NCBI RefSeq assembly: GCF_039537005.1
Contig: NZ_BAAAZR010000004.1
Span: 434,001 to 498,000, forward strand
Source: Sphaerisporangium flaviroseum
GTDB lineage: Bacteria; Actinomycetota; Actinomycetes; Streptosporangiales; Streptosporangiaceae
DNA: 64,000 bases
Direction of reading: 5' to 3'
Both the position numbers and the translations under genes were made by a program. The notes under the pieces were generated by a model, which was given only the letters and a program-made list of their open reading frames with translations, made no database searches and was not told the origin of the DNA. This document shows positions 8,680 through 17,296 of the stretch, one piece after another; within the stretch, counting starts at the first letter, position 1; each line of letters begins with the position of its first letter.

Positions 8680-9171
8680 TCAACTCCGCGTGTGTGCCGC
8701 TCCTGATGTTGGCGGCGAGGTGAGCCGTGCGGCCTGCGCCCGCCCTACGTCGGTGGCGCGGCGCAGGTAGTCGCCGATGACCTCCAACTCATGGTCGCTG
8801 TAGGCGGACAGGACCTTACCGAACGCGTCGCCGGGCGTCTCCCAGGCCGCGCCGATCCGGTCCCTGGCGCTGGGGGTCAGGGAGACGAGCGACTTCCTGC
8901 GGTCCTGCGGGTCGGCGTGCCGGACGACGAGGCCCGCTTTCGCCAGGCGGTCGACCAGGCGAGTCGCGGAGCCGGGGGTGAGGCCGGTCAGCCTGGCGAC
9001 TTCGCCGGTGCTCACCGGCTCGGGCTCCAGGTCGAGCAGGCTCACGCACTGCAGGTCGGTCGGGTGCACTCCCAGGTGCTCGGCCATGGCCTGGTTGAAC
9101 AGGACGTACGCGGCGTAGTGCCGCTGGCTCTCGGCCACGATCTCGCCCAGCAACTTCTCCCGATTTGACAT
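8680..9171 (-). CDS. MarR-family transcriptional regulator
   Basis: 163 residues from ATG 9171, with AAGGA just upstream. The central winged helix reads VSTGEVARLTGLTPGSATRLVDRLAKAGLVVRHADPQDRR (two short blocks of the canonical MarR recognition helix and wing, residues 55-95), flanked by the helices that dimerise. Such proteins repress adjacent genes and release DNA on binding small phenolic ligands or on oxidation. It is divergent from the NmrA-type gene at 9247, and the 75-bp gap contains a palindrome suitable as an operator. Together they form a typical MarR-regulated stress/detoxification pair. Confidence 0.9.
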   Translation of the reverse strand: MSNREKLLGEIVAESQRHYAAYVLFNQAMAEHLGVHPTDLQCVSLLDLEPEPVSTGEVARLTGLTPGSATRLVDRLAKAGLVVRHADPQDRRKSLVSLTPSARDRIGAAWETPGDAFGKVLSAYSDHELEVIGDYLRRATDVGRAQAARLTSPPTSGAAHTRS

Positions 9172-9205
9172 CCGATCCTTCCATGACCCACATTTACTTG
9201 CGCCA

Positions 9206-9218
9206 CACAAGATTTGTG
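9206..9218. promoter_or_regulatory. Candidate MarR operator
   Basis: CACAA-GAT-TTGTG, a perfect 5-bp inverted repeat centred between the divergent marR (start 9171) and NmrA (start 9247) genes. Position and symmetry suggest an operator; binding is inferred. Confidence 0.45.
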
Positions 9219-9246
9219 CTGCACACATTATATCGGGAAGGACCCC

Positions 9247-10068
9247 ATGACGATCCTCGTGACCGGCAGCCGTGGCGCCGTCGCCACCAGCCTTATCACC
9301 CTCCTGCGTGAGCGCGGCGTCGATGTCCGCCCGGCCTCCCGCATGCCTGCGGACTCCTCGACAGTCACCTGCGACCTCACCGACCCGGCCACCTTCGCCG
9401 CCGCCCTCGACGGCGTCACATCCGTCTTCCTCTACGCCACGCACGACCACGCGCATGCCTTCGCGAAGGAGGCCACCGCTGCCGGGGTGGAGCACGTGGT
9501 GTTGCTTTCCTCATCGTCCGTGCTCAGCCCTTCCGCGGCGGACGACCCCCTCGCCGCCTCCCACCTGCACGTCGAGGAGGCCTTGACATCCGCGCCGTTC
9601 CGCACCACGCTGCTGCGCCCGGGCTCCTTTGCCGGCAACGCGAAGAGCTGGTCCTGGCCGATCCGGGCAGGCCGGCCGGTCAACCTGCCGTACCCCGGCG
9701 CGCACACCGACCCGATCCACGAAGCCGACATCGCGGAGGCCGCCCTGGCCGTGCTCACCGACCCCGCGCTGGGCGGCCGGCCGTACCACCTGACAGGCCC
9801 GCAGTCCCTCACCTTCGCCGAGCAGCTCAACATCCTCGCCCGCGCGACTGGACTGGCGATCACCGTCAACACCGTCACCCGGGAGGAGTGGAAGGCCGAG
9901 ATGGCCGACCATATCCCCGCCCGTTTCGCCGACGGCCTCCTGGACTGGTGGCAGTCCTGCGACGGTGTCCCTGCCAAGCTCACCCGGGCCGTCGAAGAGC
10001 TGACCGGCCACCCCGCCCGTACCTTCGCAACCTGGGCGACTGACCACGCCACCGACTTCACCGGCTAG
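9247..10068 (+). CDS. NAD(P)-binding NmrA-like / atypical SDR oxidoreductase
   Basis: 273 residues from ATG 9247, preceded by GGGAAGGA. The Rossmann start MTILVTGSRGAVATSL keeps TGxxG but replaces the last Gly by Val. It continues with LLRERGVDVRPASR, a conserved acidic strand end, VFLYATHDHA and VVLLSSSSVL, then LLRPGSFAGN, matching NmrA/QOR2-type proteins that reduce quinones or act as redox sensors. There is no YxxxK catalytic pair, so a regulatory or NAD(P)H:quinone role is more likely than classical SDR chemistry. Divergently transcribed from marR; its stop overlaps that of the LacI gene (10065-10068). Confidence 0.8.
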   Translation: MTILVTGSRGAVATSLITLLRERGVDVRPASRMPADSSTVTCDLTDPATFAAALDGVTSVFLYATHDHAHAFAKEATAAGVEHVVLLSSSSVLSPSAADDPLAASHLHVEEALTSAPFRTTLLRPGSFAGNAKSWSWPIRAGRPVNLPYPGAHTDPIHEADIAEAALAVLTDPALGGRPYHLTGPQSLTFAEQLNILARATGLAITVNTVTREEWKAEMADHIPARFADGLLDWWQSCDGVPAKLTRAVEELTGHPARTFATWATDHATDFTG

Positions 10069-11120
10069 GGCACCAAAGGCGACTCAGGGAGCGCCGAGCT
10101 GCCGGGGTACGGAATCAGGCCTTGGCGCTCGCCGCACGAGGTGCGGGCGACCAACGTAGGCGTGAAGACCAACTCGACCGGCCCGCTGGGACGGTCGACG
10201 ACGAGTTCGCCCGCCTTCAGGCCCATCTGGTAGGAGGGCTGGGCGATCACGGTGATCCCGAGCGCGGTGGCCCACGGAAAATCGTCCATCGTCACGAACG
10301 CGATGTCGCCGGGGATGGCGATGCCGCGAGCGGTGAGGGCCGCGTGGACCGCGACGGTGAGCCGGCCGGTGGTGCAGACGATCGCGTCCAATGGCTCGCC
10401 GCGATCACGGCCACGGATGAGCAGCGCGTCGACGGCACCGCTCACCTCGTCTTCGGTTTCCGCGACCATCACCGCGTCCTCGGGCAAGGGCAGCCCCAGG
10501 TCCGCGAGGGCCCGCCTCAGCCCCGCCGTGCGCTCGATCTGAGACGTGCGGCGTCCCGAGGACACGACGCCTATGGACGACCGCCCGCACCCGGCCAGAT
10601 GGACGGCCATCAGCCGCCCGGCCTCGACGTTGTCCAAGCTGATCGAGTGCATGCCGGGCGGCGCGTCCAGCACGGAGCGCGCGATGATCACGCAGGGTGT
10701 GCCGTTCTCGGCCATCCGGCGTGTCCGGCCATCGGTCGCTTCGCCGGTCGTCACGATCAGGCCACGCACCCTCTGTTCGTCCATGGTCCGCACCTGGGCG
10801 ACCTCGCGGTCGACGCGACGGAACGTGTTGGCGAGCATGACGAGGCTGTCGTTTGCGGCCGCCACCTCGTCGATGCCGCGGATCAGGTCCAGGTAGAACG
10901 GGCTGCTCAGGTCGCGGATGACGACTCCGATCGTGCTGGAGCGTCCGGCGAAGACGCCCCTGGTGAGCGCGTTGGGGGTGTACTCGAGACGAGCGACCGC
11001 TTCCCACACCCGGGTGGCGGTCGCCTCGGTGACGGCGCCGCCGTTGAGGACGCGGGAGACCGTGGCCGTGGACACGCCGGCGTCCGCGGCGACGTCGCCG
11101 ATGGTCGCTCGTTTCACCAT
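10065..11120 (-). CDS. LacI-family transcriptional regulator
   Basis: 351 residues. The N-terminal HTH (ATIGDVAADAGVSTATVSRVLNG, about 4-27) is followed by the hinge helix (LTRGVFAGRSSTIGVV) and a periplasmic-binding-protein-like ligand domain (LIVTTGEATDG, AIVCTTGRLTVAVHAAL, AFVTMDDFPWA). It is the last gene of a minus-strand operon after the amidohydrolase (gap 34 bp) and the FAD oxidase (gap 10 bp from that). The likely operator is the tandem palindrome at 13781-13805 in front of the first gene, giving autoregulation and induction by the pathway substrate. That substrate is unknown; the enzymes suggest a cyclic amide or amino-acid derivative. Confidence 0.9.
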   Translation of the reverse strand: MVKRATIGDVAADAGVSTATVSRVLNGGAVTEATATRVWEAVARLEYTPNALTRGVFAGRSSTIGVVIRDLSSPFYLDLIRGIDEVAAANDSLVMLANTFRRVDREVAQVRTMDEQRVRGLIVTTGEATDGRTRRMAENGTPCVIIARSVLDAPPGMHSISLDNVEAGRLMAVHLAGCGRSSIGVVSSGRRTSQIERTAGLRRALADLGLPLPEDAVMVAETEDEVSGAVDALLIRGRDRGEPLDAIVCTTGRLTVAVHAALTARGIAIPGDIAFVTMDDFPWATALGITVIAQPSYQMGLKAGELVVDRPSGPVELVFTPTLVARTSCGERQGLIPYPGSSALPESPLVP

Positions 11121-11154
11121 GATTCTCCCGGTCCCCTAGCAGTTCCGGCGCCGG

Positions 11155-12507
11155 TCAGGCGGCGACGCGCCGACCGGCTCTCGCGACGATCTCGCCACCG
11201 ACCATGACGATCCCCACGTGGTGGAGCTCCGCAGGGTCCGTCAGCACGAGGTCGGCGATCGTTCCCGGCAGGACACGGCCACGCCGCGGTGCCACGCCGG
11301 GGATGGCGTCCGCGACGTTGGCGGTCGCCATGGCGACCGCCGCCGGCAGACTCACCACGCCCGCCCTGATGGATCGGTCGATCGCCAGCAAGATCGGGTC
11401 GTGGTGGCCGCCCGCGTAGTCGGTCGAGATCGTGTCGACCACTCCCGCGGAAAACATCGCATAAAGCAATTCCGGCCCCGTTGTGAGCCGCTGTGCCCCG
11501 AAGGTGTCCAGGGTGGAGACATCCACGATCGCGCCCATCTCCTTGAGCCGTCCGGCGTGCTCGACCGCCTCGCGGAGCTCGAAGCTCGAGTGGTTGGAGT
11601 GCCCGGCGATCAGCGGCACGTCCGTCTCCGCGATGGAGGCGACCTGGGTCATCGATGCCGCCGCGTTGTGCACCAGCACCGGGACGCCCGCCTCGCGAGC
11701 CTGCGCGGCCGCCTCGGCGAGCCCGTTCAAGGCGATGTCGAAGGCCGGCAGCACGATGCCGGAGACGATCTCGCAGGTGTCCTCGACCGAGAGCGTGCCA
11801 GTCAGGCCCGCGCTCGCCAGGGCCTCCTCGACACGGTCCCGATCGAACGCCTTCTCCGAGATGTGCCGGCCCAGCACCGCGGTCTTCAGCCCGTTCGCCT
11901 GCCGAGGTGTGATCTTCACGCCGGTACGTCTCTCGACCTCGGCCGGGATGTACATGTAACTCGCCCCGCCCCCACCGAGGGTGTGTCCCGCCCCGATCTC
12001 GCCGAGCGCGACCGCGCCGGCGCGTACCGCGTGCCGCGCGGTGAACATGCGGTTCGCCTCGGTGAGGCCGCCGCCGTCGGCGATGGTCGCCGCCGCCAGG
12101 CACGCCGGGGTGTTGCACGAGGCGAGCTTGACGTTGATCGGGTGCGCTTCACCGGTGCGCGCGAGCGCCTCGGCGGTGACGAAACCGTCCACGCAGAGCA
12201 CCGTGGTCGTCCCCTCCAGCAGGTGCCGGTCGAGGTTGGCGAGGACCTGTTCGTGCGGCAGGCCCACGTGTCCGCTGGGAAACAGCGGTCCGTACGCGGT
12301 GCCATGTGTGTGGTTGTTGATCAGACCGGGGATCATCAGCATTCCGGCCGCGTCAACGATCTCGTCCACCGTGCCGTAGGCGTCAGCCGGTCGCGTGGGA
12401 ACGATCTCTCGGATGGTGCCCCCCGCGACGACGATGTCGACCCCGTGCCGTGGATCCGTGCCCGTGCCGTCGACCAGGTCGCAGCCATGCAGGACGATCG
12501 TGTGCAT
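11155..12507 (-). CDS. Amidohydrolase, enamidase / dihydroorotase-like
   Basis: 450 residues from ATG 12507. The beta-sandwich start (IVLHGCDLVDGTGTDPRHG) leads to the metal motif NNHTHGT (His66, His68), then GEIGAGHTLGGGG, LVHNAAASM, IAGHSNHSSFE (His ligands) and STDYAGGHHDP with a catalytic Asp. The C-terminal PGTIADLVLTD closes the sandwich. The GEIGAG and Gly-rich run resemble enamidase of nicotinate catabolism, but the substrate is not fixed by sequence. Expected to hydrolyse a C-N bond in a cyclic or enamide substrate in the cytoplasm. Middle gene of the operon with the FAD oxidase and LacI regulator. Confidence 0.85.
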   Translation of the reverse strand: MHTIVLHGCDLVDGTGTDPRHGVDIVVAGGTIREIVPTRPADAYGTVDEIVDAAGMLMIPGLINNHTHGTAYGPLFPSGHVGLPHEQVLANLDRHLLEGTTTVLCVDGFVTAEALARTGEAHPINVKLASCNTPACLAAATIADGGGLTEANRMFTARHAVRAGAVALGEIGAGHTLGGGGASYMYIPAEVERRTGVKITPRQANGLKTAVLGRHISEKAFDRDRVEEALASAGLTGTLSVEDTCEIVSGIVLPAFDIALNGLAEAAAQAREAGVPVLVHNAAASMTQVASIAETDVPLIAGHSNHSSFELREAVEHAGRLKEMGAIVDVSTLDTFGAQRLTTGPELLYAMFSAGVVDTISTDYAGGHHDPILLAIDRSIRAGVVSLPAAVAMATANVADAIPGVAPRRGRVLPGTIADLVLTDPAELHHVGIVMVGGEIVARAGRRVAA

Positions 12508-12517
12508 GATCGCTCCG

Positions 12518-13642
12518 TTACCGGGCCGCCAGTGCCGGCCGCTCGAACCGGAACGCGGCCAGCGCGTCGTCGTGGTCCTCACCGAGCACCTCACCGGCGA
12601 CCAGGTCGCCGGCGTGCACGCTGAGCGTCGCGCCGCTGTGCGAGACCGCGAAGTGGAAGTTGGGCAGCGCGACGACCCGGCCGAGTACCGGCAGGCCGTC
12701 GCCGGGGATGGGCCGTTGACCGACCCGGACGGCTTCCACGGTCGAGGCTCGCAGTCCCGGGTACAGCGCACGACCGGCCTCGACCACCTTGTCGACGGCC
12801 GACGGGTCGACGCTGATCTCCCCCGTGCCGGACACGTGCGCCGTACCGTCGATCTCATGGGTGTGCAGCAGCAGCCGCCCGCCGCCATCCGGGCGTAGGT
12901 GGACGTGCGGGGCATGGATGACGCGCGAGACCGATACCGCGACCGGTGAGGAGTAGACGAGCACACCGCGGGTGTTGCGCATGGGCAGAACCAGTCCGGC
13001 CAGCGCGGCGATCCCGGCGGCCTGGGGTCCCGCACAGTTCACGACCGCATCCGCGAGGAGCCGCCGGCCGGAGGCGAGCCGCACGGCGCGCACCGTGCCC
13101 GCGGTCACCTCCAGTCCGGTGACGGCGTCGTTCGCCACCAGTTCGGAACCGCCGGCCACCGCGCTCGACAGCAGGTGGGCGATCAGGCGCACCGGCTCGA
13201 TCCAGCCTTCGCGCGGGAAGTAGGCGATCTCGCCTGCCGGCAACTCGGCGGGGTCCATGTCCGGTTCCAGGCCCAGCGCCTCCGCTCGGCTGAGCCACCG
13301 TGCCTCGTATCCGTAGTCGAGGACGCCCGCAACCTTCTTGCGCAGTTCCTCGCGCCCGGCGTCGTCGGCGGCCCATTCGAGGTTGCCGCCCTCGTGGTAC
13401 CAGTCGCCATGGGGCACGTCGGTGGCCAGCTTGCGATGGGCCGCCATACTCGCGACGCTGAGATCGTGGTACGCCCGCGGCTGCTTGCCGCAGGAGTTGG
13501 TCCACGAGAACGTCGCACCAGAGCTGCCAGCCGCCGGTGCACCGGCGTCAACGACCGTGACACGAGCGCCCCGCCGCGTCAGCGCGGCGGTCACCGCCGC
13601 ACCGTAGACGCCGGCACCGATGACGACCACATGCTCGACCAT
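12518..13642 (-). CDS. FAD-dependent amine / D-amino-acid oxidase-type oxidoreductase (DAO fold)
   Basis: 374 residues. I chose ATG 13642 (MVEHVVVIGAGVYGAAV), which puts the GxGxxG FAD motif at 9-14; an in-frame ATG at 13714 would add a low-complexity leader. Other family marks: GSSGATFSWTNSCGKQPRAYH, VNCAGPQAAGIAALAG and the C-terminal RPIPGDGLPVLGRV, all typical of the glycine/sarcosine/D-amino-acid oxidase group. It would oxidise a secondary amine or amino acid, with electrons going to O2 or a carrier. First gene of the operon; the tandem palindrome at 13781-13805 lies about 140 bp upstream of its start. Confidence 0.85.
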   Translation of the reverse strand: MVEHVVVIGAGVYGAAVTAALTRRGARVTVVDAGAPAAGSSGATFSWTNSCGKQPRAYHDLSVASMAAHRKLATDVPHGDWYHEGGNLEWAADDAGREELRKKVAGVLDYGYEARWLSRAEALGLEPDMDPAELPAGEIAYFPREGWIEPVRLIAHLLSSAVAGGSELVANDAVTGLEVTAGTVRAVRLASGRRLLADAVVNCAGPQAAGIAALAGLVLPMRNTRGVLVYSSPVAVSVSRVIHAPHVHLRPDGGGRLLLHTHEIDGTAHVSGTGEISVDPSAVDKVVEAGRALYPGLRASTVEAVRVGQRPIPGDGLPVLGRVVALPNFHFAVSHSGATLSVHAGDLVAGEVLGEDHDDALAAFRFERPALAAR

Positions 13643-13780
13643 GCTGATCCGGTCTCCCTCGTCTCTCGTGGGGCTTGTTGGGTCGTTTCGGGTGTCGCCG
13701 GTCTCGGCGCTCATCGTCTAAGCCGGGGCGGATGAAAGGGAACTGATGACCTCGGCTCGACGGCTTAGGCCCTCCCGAAA

Positions 13781-13805
13781 GTAACTAGTTTCAGTAACTA
13801 GTTAC
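13781..13805. promoter_or_regulatory. Tandem palindromic operator, probable LacI-family binding sites
   Basis: 13794-13805 reads GTAACTAGTTAC, a perfect 12-bp palindrome. 13781-13790 repeats its first ten bases (GTAACTAGTT). The copies are offset by 13 bp. AT-rich symmetric sites of this kind suit LacI-family dimers, and the site stands upstream of the operon that encodes a LacI protein as its last gene. Confidence 0.6.
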
Positions 13806-13984
13806 AAAGTAAGCGTGCGCCATTCCGCGTGTCAATCGAATCTGCCCCTGCAGGCCTTCGAAGAGGTGACGGCGCCGGTCCGCCGCTCACTCCTTGCGGG
13901 TCTTCGCCCGGCGCCGCCCATACGTGATGTTCACTGGCTTTTGTGGAGTCCCTTTGGTCGACTGGCATGCCCGAACCGCAAGGA

Positions 13985-14023
13985 GGACGACAGGATTTGA
14001 ACCTGCGACCCCTTGACCCCCAG
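13985..14023 (-). repeat. att-like scar: 39-bp copy of the tRNA-Pro 3' part (att2)
   Basis: Matches 17779-17817 exactly, three bases shorter at the tRNA 3' end than the copy at 8461-8502. Only the 3' part of the tRNA is present. It marks the left boundary of the segment that ends at the intact tRNA and the right boundary of the segment starting at 8461. Confidence 0.9.
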
Positions 14024-14587
14024 GAAGTGGGGGTAGGCGTTCTTGCAGCTCAATGGCCTTCAGATGGCTGGGGACGTCGTGTGGTGACGTGCGATTTGTT
14101 CGCGGGCGCGCATGTGGATCCCGATCGAAGTCACTGGGTACGGCTGTATCCCATCAACTTCCGCGCAGGGCCGCGACGCAGACCGTTTCGCCATACGTCT
14201 GGGATGGGTTCGGTGCCGCCTTGACGACGATCAATAGTTTTAAGCGCTCTGGGCGGTTTCCTGCCGGTTTGTGACTTACGGCATCCGGGTCTGGTGCGAA
14301 GAGAGATGGCTGTGTCACAGGCAGTGGCTCCCTCGTGTGGCGATACGGGCTGGCAAATTCTGGACCGTTACAAAGCGCTTTCGCTATGCATAGCGCAAAG
14401 ATCCACCGATGTCACCTGCCGTGATCCGAAAGGGTGATGTATGTGACAGTGGGCCAGGTTCTTTCTTGGGCCGGGGCAACGCCACCGATTGCGCGAGAAT
14501 GACCAGCATGGTTGCGATCGCGGTTCGTGGCGGCGATGATCAATACCCGTGGGCGCCGCGCGTGAACAGAGCAAGTACCGGGTTCAG

Positions 14588-14938
14588 ATGGACACCAGTC
14601 AATGGTTGATCATTGACGCAGTGATTGACAACACGATCGCCATAGAGGTCGTGGATGGTGATCCCGGCATTGTCGATCTCGGTGACAGCATCCGGCACGC
14701 CGGTTGGGAACAGGTCCCTGACTGGCCGCACGATGCCGAGGCTCTTAAGACGTGGCCGCCGGCAGGTCAGCAGGTCACGATGAGCCTTACCGGTCAACAG
14801 TGGAGTCTGGTCGCTTCCCAGCTAGAGCGTTGGGCGGCTGTCTCCGATCGCCTTGCTGACGGCAACGAGAACGCTGAGCGAGGCATTGTCGCGCTGGTCC
14901 TGGCCCAGCTTTCCGCGCAAGGCTGGTCCAACCGCTGA
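14588..14938 (+). CDS. Hypothetical protein
   Basis: 116 residues from ATG 14588 (GTG 14549 is possible and would add 13 residues). The sequence starts MDTSQWLIIDAVIDNTIAIEVVDGD and has a C-terminal helical part (QWSLVASQLERWAAVSDRL). It is acidic, without membrane segments or Cys clusters. Its GC content is visibly lower than that of flanking chromosomal genes, consistent with residence on an acquired element between att2 and the tRNA. No recognised family. Confidence 0.55.
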   Translation: MDTSQWLIIDAVIDNTIAIEVVDGDPGIVDLGDSIRHAGWEQVPDWPHDAEALKTWPPAGQQVTMSLTGQQWSLVASQLERWAAVSDRLADGNENAERGIVALVLAQLSAQGWSNR

Positions 14939-15413
14939 ATAGAGAACTGATAGAGGCTGTCTCACCCTGTAGGCCGTGTTCTGATCACAGTGTTTCTCTA
15001 ACCCGCGGCCCGCAAGTTCGACAACAGTGAACCCCAGATGTCGTAGTAGAGCTCGAACTCCAGCCTGCGACTTCTCCACCTGCGCCGATCACGCCGAGTA
15101 GCGCCTGACCAGGCAAAATAACTCTCAACGTCTCCCGTCGACTTCCGACGTTTTACGGCCTCAAACGGAACTGAAACGGAACTGGGGCGTCAACATGTGC
15201 CCTGAATGTGCCCCTGATCTGGCGGCAAGGCTGCGTGGTCTGGTTGGGCCGCTGCGTCCGGCTTCTGGGGCGGATCATGCTCGGCAGAGATCGTCACATA
15301 GCCAGACGTCCATCTGGTTATGGCCGTCAGGGCGCTTCAGGCGCATCCTGTGAAGTGCGCGGAGTGGCCGGGCGTGGCCAGCACGCTGGGTTCTGGCCGG
15401 CGAGGAGGAATGC
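14939..15413. other. 475-bp intergenic stretch without a recognised gene
   Basis: Lower GC than its neighbours, several stops in all frames, no tRNA or transposon end recognised. It ends in the strong ribosome-binding site AGGAGG (15403-15408) of the methyltransferase gene. The promoter of that gene should lie here but I cannot place it. Confidence 0.4.
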
Positions 15414-16259
15414 ATGGAAAGCGCGCCGAGCAGGACGGCGATGTTTGCGGCCGTGTCGCGTGGATTGTTTCGCCTGGAGACGGCGCCGCCGTGGGTACTG
15501 GACGATGTGCTGGCCCTGGTGCTTGTCGGCCCGGTATGGCAGCAGCTGCGAGACCAGTTCGATCCGCTGTTCCCTGGCCCGGTCCGCAGCGAGTCCCGTG
15601 CGGCTGTCTGCACCCGCAGCCGGTACGCCGAAGACCGGCTGGCTGCTGGTGCCTTCACGCAGTACGTGATTCTTGGCGCGGGGCTTGACTCGTTTGCGTG
15701 GCGGCGGCCGGATCTGCTCGGCTCGCTGACGGTGTTCGAGGTTGATCACCCTGCCTCCCAGGCCTGGAAGCTCGAGCGGGTCAGGGAGCTCGGCCTGCCG
15801 CTCAGCGACTCGCAGGTATTCGTGCCGGTTGATTTCGAGGCCGGACCGGTTCAGGATGTTCTGGGCCCGGCTGGGTTCGACTGGGCGCAGCCGGCGATGT
15901 TCTGCTGGACGGGCGTCGCCCCCTATCTGACGGCACAGGCGATCGAGTCGACGTTGCGCACGATCGCGGCGGCTGCTCCCGGGTCTGAGGTGGTGTTCTC
16001 CTACCGGGCCGAGGACTGTGCGCTCGACGACGCGGGGACGGAATTCGCCCGTATCTACACGCCGATCGCGGCTTCTGCCGGCGAGCCTCTTCAGCCTGGC
16101 TGGCCGGTATCCGAGATCGAGAGGCTGATCAGCCGGTGCGGGCTAAAGGTCGTGGACCACCCCGCACGTGCAGACCTCCAGCAGCGGTACTTCGCCGGCC
16201 GTACCGATGGCCTGCGGCCCTATACCTTCGAGACCCTGGTGGCCGCGCGGGTCACCTGA
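15414..16259 (+). CDS. SAM-dependent methyltransferase of the leucine carboxyl methyltransferase (LCM) family
   Basis: 281 residues from ATG 15414, with AGGAGG 5 nt upstream. Family marks: the SRYAED block, the SAM-binding loop YVILGAGLDSFAWR, then VFEVDHPASQAWK (acidic ribose-binding strand), FCWTGVAPYLT and EVVFSYR. These proteins (PF04072) are abundant in actinobacteria and methylate carboxyl or hydroxyl groups, often of polyketides or lipids; the substrate here is unknown. It is cytoplasmic. It lies alone inside the att2-tRNA segment, so it is likely cargo of the former element. Confidence 0.85.
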   Translation: MESAPSRTAMFAAVSRGLFRLETAPPWVLDDVLALVLVGPVWQQLRDQFDPLFPGPVRSESRAAVCTRSRYAEDRLAAGAFTQYVILGAGLDSFAWRRPDLLGSLTVFEVDHPASQAWKLERVRELGLPLSDSQVFVPVDFEAGPVQDVLGPAGFDWAQPAMFCWTGVAPYLTAQAIESTLRTIAAAAPGSEVVFSYRAEDCALDDAGTEFARIYTPIAASAGEPLQPGWPVSEIERLISRCGLKVVDHPARADLQQRYFAGRTDGLRPYTFETLVAARVT

Positions 16260-16375
16260 GCGAGCGCAGGCCACGTCGGCAACTTCACCGTCTGCGAGGG
16301 CCCGGCGGTGACGGTACGGCAGAGGAGTACAGCAACCTCCAGGGCCTCGGCGTAGCCGCGTCGTGTCCGCTTTGC

Positions 16376-16515
16376 TCATGCTGGGCGCAGTCCGAGGGTT
16401 TCGAGGGTCCGGGTGGCGTCCCGGGCGTGGTGCCTGCAGGCGGCGGCGACGCTGGCGTGCCCGGCCGTTTTCAAGATGCCGATGGCCAGGTTGCGCAGGG
16501 CGGCCATGGCCTGGC
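16376..16515 (-). pseudogene. ISAs1-family transposase, C-terminal remnant
   Basis: Reading minus strand from about 16515: QAMAALRNLAIGILKTAGH, then ASVAAACRHHARDATRTLETLGL and a TGA (16376-16378). This is the conserved C-terminus of ISAs1/DDE_Tnp_ISAs1 transposases. Nothing of the DDE core remains upstream, so only some 45 codons of the IS survive. It indicates a past insertion within the acquired segment. Confidence 0.7.
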
Positions 16516-16532
16516 TGCTAGCGTCCCGCCAT

Positions 16533-17117
16533 ATGAAGAGCGATGACGAGATCCTGGAGATGGTTCGCCAAGATCAGGGTCTCGGCGAACTGCTGTGGGA
16601 GGTCTGCGAGTTTGACCTCTCGCGTGGTGATCACGGCGAACCTGTTCGGCTCTCGTCTGGGCATGCCCTGGAGGCCATAGCAGGCGACTTCACTGGCGGT
16701 ACGTTCTTCCTCTGCGGTGAACGCCGCTCGATCCGTCCGGTCTTGTATGCCAGCTCCGAAGGGGAGGCCGGACTTATCGGCCATAGCCTTGGCGAAGCCC
16801 TGGAGGTCATGATCGGGCTACCGTCCTGGTGGGACTGCCTTAAGTATTCCGGTGGCGGAGATCTGGTGACTATGCAGGCCGCTGCGGAGCACCTGGAGCA
16901 CGACGAGCTGAGAGACCAACCGGAGCTTGGTGCTCAGCGCGTCCAACTCGCGATAGCACTGTCGTTGGACCTGGCGACTGTCCCGCTGCTGCTGGCCCGC
17001 CTGCGTGATGCGGTGGCCGGCACTACACCTGACTTTCTCCTCACCGTCGAAACTGGTGAGGAGTATGGGTCGCTGTTTGGGCCATGGCTGCCGAGCCGCA
17101 ATCCCGCCTGGCGTTGA
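16533..17117 (+). CDS. Hypothetical protein, possibly SUKH/SMI1-like
   Basis: 194 residues from ATG 16533; the ribosome-binding site is weak. The N-terminal half is acidic and helical (SDDEILEMVRQDQGLGELLWEV). The middle GGTFFLCGERRSIRPVLYASSEGEAGLIG, followed by LGEALEVMIGLPSWWDCL, resembles the strand-helix part of SMI1/KNR4-type proteins, many of which are immunity proteins. The C-terminal half is helical and ends with ETGEEYGSLFGPWLP. No toxin partner is visible nearby. The family assignment is tentative. Confidence 0.55.
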   Translation: MKSDDEILEMVRQDQGLGELLWEVCEFDLSRGDHGEPVRLSSGHALEAIAGDFTGGTFFLCGERRSIRPVLYASSEGEAGLIGHSLGEALEVMIGLPSWWDCLKYSGGGDLVTMQAAAEHLEHDELRDQPELGAQRVQLAIALSLDLATVPLLLARLRDAVAGTTPDFLLTVETGEEYGSLFGPWLPSRNPAWR

Positions 17118-17215
17118 GAACCTCCGCCACAGCTAACGCCAAGACGTCAAGATCAGGTGCGCCCTTCTGCCGCGGGAGTTTCCGCTGGTAGTCAGCGTGG
17201 CGTCGTGAAATGAAG

Positions 17216-17278
17216 ACGGCCATCACGTGATCCTTCAGGTTGCTACACCAAGATCGAAGGAGAACAGGTGATGGCCGT
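17216..17278. repeat. Imperfect inverted repeat beside the Int B fragment
   Basis: Arms 17216-17235 and 17257-17278 pair over about 20 bp (ACGGCCATCAC... with ...GTGATGGCCGT). The right arm includes AAGGAG and a start-like GTGATGGCC followed by a 14-codon frame that ends at a TGA in front of the integrase relic. This may be a terminus of a lost IS or an element junction. Confidence 0.4.
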
Positions 17279-17296
17279 GAACGACAGTGTGGGCGG

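Larger units (their letters stand above)
13643..14587. other. 945-bp non-coding stretch: operon promoter, operator, att2 and element arm
   Basis: Holds the divergent-looking promoter region of the FAD operon, the tandem operator (13781-13805), the tRNA-derived scar (13985-14023), and about 85 bp to its right that match the arm right of att1. From about 14120 to 14587 I see no gene, RNA or clear signal; short open frames there lack coding character. Confidence 0.6.

Noticed and set aside
8461..14023. Possible tRNA genes at 8461 and 13985
   Set aside because: Only the anticodon-loop to 3' end portion is present; acceptor 5' strand and D arm are missing, so they are att scars.
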